This document shows positions 44,401-55,900 of a DNA stretch of 64,000 nt, in pieces. The position numbers were made by a program, and so were the translations under genes. Positions within the stretch are counted from its first letter, which is position 1. Each line of letters opens with the position of its first letter. The notes under the pieces are model-generated. The model had not been told where the DNA came from, did no database searches, and saw only the letters and a list, made by a program, of their open reading frames with translations. The DNA lies in contig NC_088800.1 in the NCBI RefSeq assembly GCF_011386835.1, positions 806,001 to 870,000 on the forward strand, written 5' to 3'. Origin of the DNA: Chrysemys picta bellii. Its lineage: Eukaryota; Chordata; Testudines; Emydidae.

Positions 44401-44790
44401 GAGCTCTACACCTGGGGCTGGGGTAAGTGACGAGAGGGCCCTGCTCTTGGGGCTTGTCAATGGAAATACTTCTACAGCAGAAACAGGGCTAAAAGCCAGT
44501 AGCATCCGCCCAGGGCCAGGGCTAAGTACGTCTGCAGGAGAGAAGGCAGCACCCTCCCTGGGGCGGGGTTGCAGAATTGCTGCTGCATGGTGTGGGGTGG
44601 AGCTGGCTGCACCTACCAACTGCTAGGGGCTGTGTTTTTGGCTGCAGGCAAATACGGACAGCTGGGCCACAATGAGCCAGCCAGCTCTGACCAGCCAAGA
44701 CAGGTTGGCTATTTCCCTGCAAACGGGCTCACGGTGGAGGATGTGGTCTGTGGCCCATGGAACACTTACGTCTGTGCTGTGGAGAAGTGA
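41457..44790 (+). CDS. RCCD1: RCC1 domain-containing protein 1, complete (7 exons, 359 aa)
   Basis: Nuclear RCC1-repeat protein known as a partner of the oxygenase KDM8 in H3K36 methylation control and chromosome segregation. Exons: 41457-41607, 42102-42444, 42821-42942, 43230-43361, 43729-43887, 44393-44422, 44648-44790 (stop TGA 44788). They join in phase to 359 aa; the human protein has 376. The N-terminus [12 protein letters not shown] matches the family's opening. RCC1 repeats are marked by [74 protein letters not shown] and [12 protein letters not shown]. The segment over the junction 43361/43729 is poorly conserved, so that boundary is the least certain. The N-terminal 150 residues are very Gly/Ala/Leu rich from GC pressure. 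It is convergent with PRC1. Confidence 0.94.
41640..42010. repeat. C-rich minisatellite in RCCD1 intron 1
   Basis: Units with CCGTACCAACCCGGTATCGC followed by long C runs and CTCCTGCCCCGGTCCCGCC, about 60 bp each. The long homopolymers make this a probable sequencing weak spot. Confidence 0.85.
42470..42700. repeat. About 55-bp minisatellite at the 5' end of RCCD1 intron 2
   Basis: GGCTGGTCCCTATGGGGAGG, GGAGAGGACCCAGGGTGGCG and a G run repeat about four times, starting some 25 bp after the donor at 42445. Confidence 0.9.
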
Positions 44791-46924
44791 GAACAGCTGA
44801 AAGGGTGGAGAAAGGCTTTGAGACTATGCACCAGGACAGCATCCAGCCCCCCCGTGGCACTGACATGTAGAGACTCAGCCATACCTGGGCCTGGCGCTGG
44901 ACACATGGCTAGGGCCGAAAGTGATTTCCTTCGCACTGTGCCCCAGTCCAAGAACTCCAATTAATCATCGTTCCTGTGCTCAAAGCGTCGTGCAGTTTTT
45001 TCCTAGCCCCACTGCTGTTGCCGCCTCTAAACACTTCTGGGGGGTTGTAAAGATAAGTCTCACGTAGGGTCTTGTAGGCAGACTGGCCTGAGCTAGCTGA
45101 AGTGAACTCAACACACACACAGCCAGGAGACAGCACACTGTGGTGAAGAAGCTGCTGAATCTATTTCCTCCAGAGTTGAACTGTACACTTAAAAGGCACC
45201 ATGAGTAACAAATTCATTCCACACTGTTCCCTCCCTGCCAGCACGGGGAGGCAAAGGTTAAAGGGGGCAGGGGAGGTTAAAATAGGCACTAGACAAACAA
45301 ATGCCTGAGTAGCAAGATACTTCCCCCATGCTGCAGTCAAACCGTACCATGCAGTTCCCCTGTAGTGCTAGCACAGAGCTGCCTAGGACCCCTCAGCCCC
45401 TGTGGAGAAGCACTTGGTCCCAGCTGTGTACAGAGAGCCCCAGCAGGCAAGGGCCAGCATGAGAATAAATAACCAAGCAAGGGGAGCTGTAGTGATAAGG
45501 TGCACATTGGTTCATGATCAGGGACGAGAACACTATTTACAGAGCATCACTCAGTGATGGGAACAGAGGTTCAAACAGGCATAGCCCCAGCTCCAGCCTG
45601 CTCAGAGCAGTGGAAAGGTGCCACTTGCTAAGGGAACAGGCCTAGACCCGCTTCCTAGCCAGGTCCATACTAACCCCTGCTCTAGCAGGCAGGGGCAGGG
45701 GCAGGCCGAGGGGATTACTGCCTCTGGCAAGGGTTAGGCTGACAAAGGGCCGGGGAAGCTGGGCTGGTGCTCAAGTCATGACCCCTTGTGTCAGCAATCC
45801 ACATCGCTCCACCCACCTACTCCCCCCTCTAGCCAGCGGTGTCCACAGGCTGCTCCGTCGTCACAGACACGGCCTCTCTCCGAGGTGGAGTGCCCCTGCT
45901 GTCCCAGCAGCACAGGTACAAAGCACTACCCCTGGGGGTTTCTACCTTTACAGGGTGGCCAAGTTGAGTCTAGCAGGCAGGAGGTGTAATCAGCACGTCT
46001 CTCCCCAGCTCAGCTGCCTTTGGCTTTCGAAGGGCAGGTTGTGCTGGGAAAGTGCCAGGCTGTTGAAGGGATCCTGGGAGGGAATGCCTGGCCCCCAGGC
46101 CTGGCTGGAACAGGCCTTCCAGCTGGGGGAGGATGGGGGCTCAAGCACCCTAGCCCCGTTCTATGGAGCATTGCCAAGACCCTCTCCCTTTATGGCGACG
46201 CCTTGGCCCAGCAGGACTGTTGCACCCTAAGGCGTGGACCTTGCTTAGCCAGTCCAAGGTACTGGCTTCACCCCACACAGCCCCTTGGCAGCAGGCTAAG
46301 AAGCCAGTGGTGTTCTGGAGCCCTAGGCTGACTGCGCTTCAGGAAGGGTGGGCACCAGCCAGCCCCTGGCCCCTCTGCTGGGAAATGCTCAGGGGAAGGG
46401 GTAAGTATGCAGGAGAACCGATACTGAGGAAGATGCTTTGGACTCCAGCACCTCAGAGCCAACGAACTAACCAGTCACAGCCCAGGCAGGCAAAGCAGAG
46501 GCTGAGAGGCAGGGAGAAGTTGCCATTGGAGGCTCTGGCTGCCCCGCTCCAGGGGCCATGCAGTAGTGTATGAAGAGCAGGGAGCCCTGGGCAGGAGCAG
46601 CCCAGCTCTTTTGAAAACATTGCATCTAACATAAAACCTGAAAGTCACTGTAGTAAAAACCATTTTAAAAAAGAGTCTCCCTCCCCCCACTGCTTGCTCC
46701 TGCCTCTCCCCGGGGGGATGGCTGCCCACAGGCCATGGGCCCAGCTGTGGGCACGCAGGAACACGGCAGCATGCAGGGCCCAGCTAAAAATCCAACGTGG
46801 GACACTTGCCGTTTTCCCCTCCAGCCGAAGGGACGCACACTCGGGCGCTGCATGTCCCGTCATGCTGAGCCAGAGCAGCGACCCAGCCAATCTAAACAGC
46901 TGGAACCCTCGGGCTGCGGCCTCC
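44791..46924. other. Convergent 3' flanks of RCCD1 and PRC1
   Basis: The only canonical AATAAA on the plus strand is at 45464-45469, 0.67 kb after the RCCD1 stop; it could end RCCD1. No AATAAA on the minus strand was found for PRC1. No coding exon or repeat recognised, so the two 3' UTRs may overlap. Confidence 0.45.
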
Positions 46925-49900
46925 TCAGCAGTGGATGTGGGCGGTTGTGGAGTTCAGGATCCGGGAGCTGGTGTCAGATTTGGAAGCCTTTGAAAGTTCG
47001 CGCTGTTAAAGGGGAAAAAAAAATGCAAATGAAGTGCCAACTGAGGGTAGGGCGATACAGTGAGGCTGCAGAGCCAGGCTGTGCAGCTGAGTTGCTCTCC
47101 AGCGGCCTGGCCAAGGTGGCTGCCTCGGCAGCATGTGCTACCACCACCCGCGGTCACTGGAGGGGCAGGAGAAGGCAGCCAGGAGGCATTTCGGGCCCGT
47201 AGCCCTGAACAGGCCAAGCTAGAGCAGTGCCGGGTTAGTGCAGGCAGGGGACACAAGAACAAACCATCTCCTGCTGATCCTGGGACTTCCTAGGTGGAGA
47301 ACAGCTGCCCCTGCCCCCCAGCAAGCAGCACCAGTCCCTGCGGGGCAGGCAGCACTCCCGTTTGCTGAGAATTTGGGCTCTGTTGGAGCATCTGGAAAGC
47401 AAGCTGGTTTGTAAGACAGCCCAAGGGGAGGCAGGGAGGAGCTGGTGTCAGGCACATGGGACTATCGCAATTCTGCCAGAGGGAACCCTGCTTCCTTTTG
47501 GTCCAACCACAAGTTACTGGTCCCAGTGACCACAGATGCCTCGAGCCCTGTGTCCCAGACCCTCTTGGGAAGCCACATCATCAGGGGCAGGAGCCGTTCT
47601 GGAGACTGGCCATGAATGCAGCCTTTGGGCCAGAGTTCTCAGCAAGCAAGCTGGACACATGGAACGCTGCTCCAGGGCAGTGGCCCTGGCTTTTGCTGCC
47701 CTGAGTTGGGGGATTCCTGCTGATTAGACAAGGCCAGGCCAGAGGGCAGGGGGAGCTTGCAGGAGCAGTTGGTTGTTGCAGCAGGGAGGATTCCCGGCCC
47801 AGCGGGAGGAGAGCTGCGATGGGCCTTCTCAGCAGCAAACCAGCAGGCCCCTCCAGCAGAGAGCCCAGCAGCTGGGGGGGGGGGGGGGAAGGGGGGGGTT
47901 TGCAGCTCCGCTTACCCTGCCTGGCCAAGAACCTTCACCCGCCCTAGGCCTCTGTTGGGGAGCTTAGGTGGGGTTATTAATTCAGACCTCCACCAGCCAT
48001 GGGACACTGGGGCCCCTGGGGTCAGCAGAACTCCCTGCCTCAGGGCTTGCTGTGAGTGGGGTCAGGGTCAGACAGGCCAGCACAAAGTGACACAGGGAAC
48101 AGTCAGGCCCTGGCCCATGGCAGGAGGCAGGCTCTCTCACACTGGCTCTCTCCTGCCCTGTGCCAGCTGGCAGTCAGTGCCACCAGCTGGCTTTGGCCGG
48201 AGAGCTGACAGATCCCAGGCAGGAGCGCTGAGCTGCCGTGTGCTTCGGGACCAGGGTAAGGAAGGCTCGGCCCATCTAACGCACTTCAGAGAGGCCAGGC
48301 AGAGAAGGAACAAGGATGTAGCAGGCTCCCCCCAGAGCCCCGAGCTGAACAGAGTGTGCTCCTAGACAGGAGCATCAGCGCACCACCACCAACTCCAGCT
48401 GCAGAGGATCAGTGCTTCTGCCATGACTGTGTTTTCTATGGAGCCTGCTTCCTGTTCTTACTCAGCCTTACTCACGTCTCCCTTGGGTGCACCGAACAGC
48501 CAACTGCTGCTCTGGGTGCTGAGGACAGGTGAATGGCATGAAAGAGGTGGCAGCCCCAGGCCAGCGGCAGGCAGGCAGGAAGTGGACAGACAGCTGAAGC
48601 CCAGCCCCCTGCCACTAGAGGCACCACCCAAGCTGAACAGCGCTTTCGAAGCTACGGCCCTGCGCAGGAACTCAGGAGATCTGGCTACAAAGCCAGGCTC
48701 GGCTGCCAACTCCTGAGACACCTTGGATAAGCCAGTGACTGTGCCTCAGTTCCCCATCTGTACCATGGGGCTAACACCTCTCCTCTGGGGCTGGCTCCCA
48801 GGGAGCAGCAAGGCTCCCGCACACAGAGCCAGGCCAGGGAAGTTCTTACTGAGAGATCAGAGAGTGCATTCATTGCCAGGTGCGTGGGTCCCTCAGCCAG
48901 AAACGGAGTGAGGCAGTATTGGAACCACACAGAATGGCAGAGCTAAAGTCACTGGAGTTCGAGCCCACGCTGGCTCCCTAAGGCAGCTCTGGGTGACTGT
49001 CCCTAAGTGGCAGGAAAACGGGCTCTGAACACAGCAGAGGTGAGGTATGCTGTGCCTCCGGGAGTGTATGAGGTGCGCAGGGATCCCCTCCCTGTCTGTG
49101 CTGCCCAGACTGGATTGTGTTTAGAAGAGGTGAATTACCGCAAACTCAGAATAGGTGCTGGCAACAGAGTTAATGCTGTAGTTACGCTGGGCAGGGGCTG
49201 TGGGGGTGCACCCACCGCTCAGGGTGGTTCCATTCAACTGGGACATGTTCTCCTTGTTCCGTTCTGCGTGTGCTGTGCGAGGGGGCTTCGTGGCCACGCG
49301 GCTGGGGGTCCGAGCAGGCTGGCCGAGCTAGAGAGACGGAAGCGCTGATGGTTAGGACAGACACGAATAGGACGTGGCAAGTACAGTGGTGCTGGCTTGG
49401 TTTCCCTTCCTTGCGTCACCAAACCCGAGGAATCCCGTGTCAGGGCTTGGAGCTCAGCTTTAAGTTCTGCCTTGTCCAGCTTCAGCCAGTCCCGGGGGCA
49501 ACCCTGCTGGGGCAGAGCCCATCAGGCCTAGAGTCTGAGCTAAGGCAGCAGGGGCCAGCGACCAAACAATGCGGAGTGATGGAAATGCGCCAGAGGTGCT
49601 GCAGACATGTTTTCTGAAGGCCATTGGCTCTCACTGCCCAGAGCAGTGCCCTGCACACCCACCTGCAGCAGGCCCGACACGAGCTTTACCCAGCGAATAA
49701 AGAAGCGCCCCCCCCCCCGCCAAGCGGGAGCACCACGGAGCTCGGCGGGACTGCAGCTTGGTACGTACGTTGAGGGGAGCGACAGCCAGAACTGCATGTG
49801 GGAGAAGCTATTTTATACCTGCCTCCTCCACCCCAAGCTCACACGCCCTCTGCCCAGTCAGTATCCCTCTCCTGGGGGCTGTGCCTACACGGGCTAGAAG

Positions 49901-52900
49901 AGCCGACTTCCCTGGGGCAGGGCACTGGAGCTAGGGGCAGCATGTGCTTACCTTGCCTCCAGAGGGTGGTGGGCGGGACACCGGGGAGTGGAAGAGCGTC
50001 CCCCCAAAGGCGGAACGGAGTGTGCTGTTGGGAGTGGTACAGGAAGTTGCATTGAGCTGAAGGCAAAGTAGAAGAAGTTAGTGGTGGAGGCTCAGAGACC
50101 AGCCATGCAGGAAAGCCCTTGGAAAGGGGGCCCTTTGCTAGGTTCCCTTTAGTGGCTCCCCCCATGTGGTAACCAGGGTAGCAAGTCTTAGGTTAGCAAC
50201 AGCCATTGGGAGAATCCCAGCGCACATGGCTACTTTCCAGGGGAGGTTGCGGACAGAGCCCTCAGTGCTGGCGGGAGGGCTCTAGTCACTCCCCGGGGCA
50301 GGAGGGTGTGGACAGCTCTCTGGCCGCCATCAGCAAGGTCCTGCTCCCGGCCCCTTTAGGAGCCATGGTATCCCCGGGGCCTGACCCTGCTGTGGCTCTG
50401 GGGTGCTAACCACTGGCAGCTCAGCAAGCGCCGTTTCGCTCCTCCCACCCGAAGATGCCCAAGAACTGGGCTCCTTTAAGGAACACCAAGCTTGGCCCGT
50501 CTCCCAGCAAAGCTTGTGCTGCTGTGCCAGGCTGGCAGCGCGTCTCATTTACCTTCCTCACTTTGCCAGGCGTGTTGGCGCCTAGGACCCGGCGCTTGCT
50601 GGGTGTCCTCGGGACGCTGCCATACAGCATCTCCTCCTCAATCTGACGACTCTTCTTCAGTTGCTACACAAGAGACAGGTAGAGCCGGGCCCGGGTGAGG
50701 GCCCATTGGAGAGGGGTGCGCCAGCCCCAGTGATTCACACAGTTACGTGCCCAGGGGCATCGAGAGCCAATTAAAACCCAGCTTGCGGCACAGCATAGGG
50801 CCAGCTAGTGGAAAGCACCGAGCAGAGCCCACGCAGCAGCGACTCACCCCTGCTAGCTGGAAGGCAGTGCCAGGATGGGAGGACAGACGCCAGGCACAGG
50901 TATGAATTAGTGTGGCCAAATCCCAGCTTAGCAGCATCCAGGGAGAAGGAGCACAGTAGGTGCTGGCCGAGGCCTGCAGGATACGCTGATGCTATTAGCT
51001 TTGGCCACGTGAAGAAGTGGCAAAGCTCTCTCCCCCCCCCGAAGAGCAGTGAGAGGTTTGCCCATCTGTATCCCACAGCTCAGCCTGGCTCAGGCAGCAG
51101 GCAAGGGCCTGTCCCAGTGGCAGTGGAGAACACACCTGGCCCCCTGCCGGTGGGACTTCACTCTGTTCGGCTCTGCACTCACCCGTTCCTGCTTCTCCTT
51201 CTCTTTCTCCAGCCGATGCAGCTGCCATTGCTCGCTCACGTATTCCATGAACCGCTGCCCATTCACCAAGAAGGCCTCCTCATGCTCCCGTTCCCAAGCC
51301 TCAACCCGAACTTTCAGCTCCTCCTCCAGCTAGGTGGAGAGAGACAGACAGACAGTGAATACTGCAGCAGAGCAGGTCAGGCTGTCCCATGCAGCCTGGG
51401 ACTTCCCAGAGCCTGTGACCTGCCTGGTCAGCACCCAGACCCCTCAGAGAGCCCTGCTTTATGCTGCCAATCAATCCACAGGGCTGGGAGCCTCAGGGAC
51501 GGCATGCCAAGCCCACACGCCCCGTATTCAGCTCCCACGTGCTGGCAGGCAGGCCACCACCCCAGAGCAACACGTACTTTGGGGAGAGTCTTCTGAAGCT
51601 TCGCTCGCTGCTTTTCTTCCTTCAGGAGGTTGCCCCCTCGGTTAGCAAAGCGACTTGGGTCCGTTGCTTTTCTCTAATGCACAGAAGGCCAAGCAGACAG
51701 TTCACATCCTGACATGTCCACCTATGTCCCCGAGATGCCCTCCTGCCCTGCCTGCAGTACTGCGCTCAATCTCTGTTTCCCAGGCCACCCTCCAGTGATA
51801 TCCTCACATGCCCCCACCCCCCAGGTCATACTACCCATCTCCCCAAATTTTGCCTTGTGGGCACCCTGGCCTTCCTCAGCCGCCAGCACTCCCCAGAGCT
51901 AGGGTCAGCTGGTATGCTCCCTGCAGGGACAGTACCTCCAGCTCCAGGAAAAGCCTCCAGTTTTCTTCCCATTTGTGAACAGCTTCAAAGAGCTCTTTGT
52001 GTGTCTCGTAGTAATGCTTCACATGCCCCACCTCAGCGTCGTGGAGCTGCAGCAGGGCCTCGGTGCAGTCCTCTGCAAAGGGATGGAGAGCAGAGTCACC
52101 AGGGCACAGACAGCAGGAATCCCAAACTCAGAGCAATGGGGCAGCAGCAGGCCAGGCTGCTGAATGGGAATCTCCACTGGAGAGCACCCTGCACGCCTCC
52201 AGCTGGCCTGCACAGCTCCCTACGGGGCAGACAAAAATCCAAGGCCCAGCCCCAGGCCCAACCTGGAAACCCCATACGCACCCTCGTAGTAAGGGGCAAA
52301 AGCTTGTCTCTGCTCAGTGCCGTAAAAGCATTTGTCCCAGTAAGCGGCCAGCTCTGCTCGGATTGCTTCAATCACAGTCTTCATGTTCTGCAGCTTCAGC
52401 TCCTCCAGACGGTCCACCTCGAACTGCAGCTAGAGACCAGAACAGAGCAGGCAAAGTCCTGGGCGTCAGGGCACAGCAGGACAGGGAGGGGGATTTACTG
52501 GGTGCTTCAGGGAGAACCAGCCTGGAGCGGCTGGGGATCGTTCCTGGCCATCCTAGAACACAAGACCCGCCAGGCACTAGTGCCCATGGCCAGCACTCAG
52601 AGGCAAGGCTCACATCCCTCCCTTTACACCAAACAGCCGCCCCCCATGGCTCCGACCGGGCACGGTTTCCTTACGGCTTTCCTGGTTTTGGCTCTAGATC
52701 CGGTCATGTAGGTGGCAAAGGCTTCTCTCTCCTCCGCAGGCACCTGCAGCCTGTCCCAGAGCTCCGCAATTCTGGAGCGCAGCTCACCGCAAACAGCTTC
52801 ATTTAAAGCTCTCCGGGCCTCCAGCTAGAGCGGGGAAAGCACAGGGGCAGCATTCCGGCAGCTAGCAGGGTAGCTCATCAGAAGTACCTGCTCACTGCAA

Positions 52901-55900
52901 AGGCAGGAGCCCCCATACCTCTTCATCTGCCCCTATTACAAGGGCTCTTCACCAGTGCCAGGACAGCACTAAGAATCTCCCTGCAAACTACAGCCTGGAA
53001 GACTTCAGACCACTGTGCTCCGTACCTGCTGCAGCAGCTCTTTAAGAGCAGCTATGTTCTCCATAGAGAGGCAGAAGGCGTCCTCGTCCTCACACACCAC
53101 ATCCCGCTCGAAGCTGGTGTCAGGGACATGATCCAGCTCCTCCATGCACAGAATGATCTGCCGTTTGATGCTGACAAACTCCTCTCTCCTGCGCTCCTGG
53201 AGGCAGAAAGCAACAGCGCTAGAGGCCAGGAAGCATCCTGCCACACAGGTTTCTCTCGCACTCTCTCACACACATACTTCCCCGCTGCACCACCACCACC
53301 CACCCACCCACCCACAAAAGACCTTCTCAGCAGCCAGTGCTGCCAGGTGGCGTCTGAAGCAGTCGAGCTCCTCCAGGCTGGGCACAGAGTTGCTGTCGAT
53401 GCTGTAGGGGGTCATGCAGAGAAGGTCACACAAGTCTTGGTCACGTTCTTGCAGAGTTTTCAGCTCCTGCTTCCTCTCTCTCTTCTGCTTCAGCATCACT
53501 TCCAGGCGAGTGCGCAAGTCCTTTTCCAGCTGCAGGATGGTGCTCTCCTCCTCCTCCTGAGAGAGCACAAGACATCAGCACTGCTGTCTACAGCAGCTCT
53601 AGCCAAGGTGCATTGACCTGGTTAGTTCCAGGCTGACCGGGCGAGACACCCCAGCAGAACAGCCCTTCCACAGGGAAAGTGGATCGGCTGCAAGAAGCCA
53701 GGTCTGCAGCATGAGCCTGTGCCACCCCCACTCAGCCTGCAAGACCCCATTGGTGGTCCAGAGCTCTGTGCTCCCTGCAGTTCACTGATGAGCTCTCAGG
53801 AGACAGACTTTGGGAAACAGCCAGTTTCTCCTGTGAGCTGGTGCCCTGCGTGAGGCACCGGGGTGAGGACTAAGCCAGTAGAAGACAGTGTAACTAGACT
53901 GGATGGACAGGAGGGAGTCTCAGGGCCAGGCTCCGGAACGCACCTCAAATGGATCCAGCTGGAGCTCCTTGCAGAGAGCGTCCAGTTCCTTGCGACACAT
54001 AGCAATGCTTTTCAGGAGACGCTCCTTCAGGTTCTCCTCCTCAGCCACCATCATGTCCAGCAGACCCTGCAGCAGAGTGACAGTTAGCGTTGGCCAGTGA
54101 GGAGCAGCAGAGGACGGGTGGGAGAGCCAGAGGAGTGAATACGCTAAGCCTGGTGTCAGGAGGTTTGGAGCAGAGCCCATTTACATCCCTGAAAGGCTTT
54201 GCCTCTGGGCATGCTGGGCAGAAAGCACAGTGCCCACCGCATGGACTGGAGTGAGAGGTTTTACACTGGACACAGGAGACGCAGAAGGGCAATGCCAGGG
54301 CAGAGCTGCAGCAAGACCCCCCGATCTCTATGCTCTGGTGAGGCAAAGCGGGAAATAGTGGGTAGGGCTATATCTACAGTCTGGTAGGGAGGGCTGCCTC
54401 AGGGGCCGAGAGACAGGATTGTTAGTCTGCAGGGACCTGACAGGGACTTCAAGGCACCCAGGCCACCAAGATCAGAATGCAAGGGCGATAGAAGTTGTGC
54501 AACGGGGGTCTGGGCCTCTCCCCGCAGAGCAGGACCGGAGAGGTGAACAGTCTGCAATGTGATGGAGCAGGTACACAGCCCTAGGGGAGACACTCTGTCC
54601 TGCTCTCCCGCAGCCCAGAATGTATCATGCCTGCCCACCACCGAGGTGCCAACGCTGCGCCTCGCTCAGAGCCCCCTGTCCTGGGGAGCAGGTCCATTTT
54701 CCCACTGGGCACTTGGCCAACTCAGTAACCCAGGGGAGGAGTGTGAGAGTCACAGAGTGTCACCCCGGACCTCAGAATGATCATCTGTGAAATGGGAATA
54801 GTACTTACAAGGCTTGAAAAACCCACTCGCCCCAGGGGAAAGTATCTGGAGCAGTCGAGTGGGCCTGGAAGCGGAGCAGCAGAAGCAAAGCAGAAAGGGG
54901 CAGTGGCTAACTCAAGAGAAGCAGGGAAGGAAGATTATCTGAGGGGGAAAGGAGAATAGAAGAGGAGAGGGGAGAACTCCATGCAAGGGGAAGCCAGGGC
55001 GAGAAGGGAGAGCAGCGTGGGAAGAAGTACAACTTATGGCAGGAGAGGAGGGAGAAGCAGAGTTCAGACAGAAGGTCCAAGAGCCAGGAAACAACAGAAA
55101 GTGGTTCAGGGTAACTCCAAGGAACAGGCTGTTGTGTGCCTCTTTTGCAGGGGGTGGGGGCTAGGGCTGTGCAGGAGTTTGGACCCTGCCCAGTAGGCCT
55201 ACTAGGCACAGGGTACATTTTTCAAGTTTGTACTTAACACCTTTGTGAAGGGTTTTCAGAGTTTTGGATGAAGACAATCACAGGGGCCAGGGCATAGTTA
55301 CAGGAGGACAAGAGCCTTGGGCACATTAGAGAAGCCAGCTATCCCGGGAGCAAAGGGCACCTTTGGATTGGATTGTATGGCCCTGGGATCCAGCACAAGA
55401 GAAGCCAGTGGAGATGGCTTTTGAGTGCTCGGGATCCTTCCTGGATGCTAGCCAGCTGTTTCCACTGCCACCCCCAACCAGGCCTCTGGATGGCACGGGT
55501 GCGTGTTTAGCACATGCATGATTAGAAATAGATGGCTAGCAGCAGCAGGAGGAGGAAAACTAGTCATCTATAGGGCAGGGAGGTAAGAGGGCTGGAATGG
55601 TTAGGTCCTAGACACTGCTGAAGACAGAAGTGGAAGGGACCCAAACAGATCTGCTGGCCAGGCTAGGGCCTACATCCCGGATTGGACATGATTGGGCAGG
55701 GCTCCCCTGTATCATGCTGAGGAATACAGGGAAGCTGAAAGCCTGACACAATGACTTCTGGGCCACCCCCGTGGAGCAGAGCTGGCCAGCAGGAACTGTT
55801 CAGACCAGGGTAGGTTCTCACTAGTTGGCACAGTCAATACCCCTTCTAGACTGGCCAGTGCTGACCACCTCTTTGCTGAGTAGCTGCAGTTAGCAGCACA

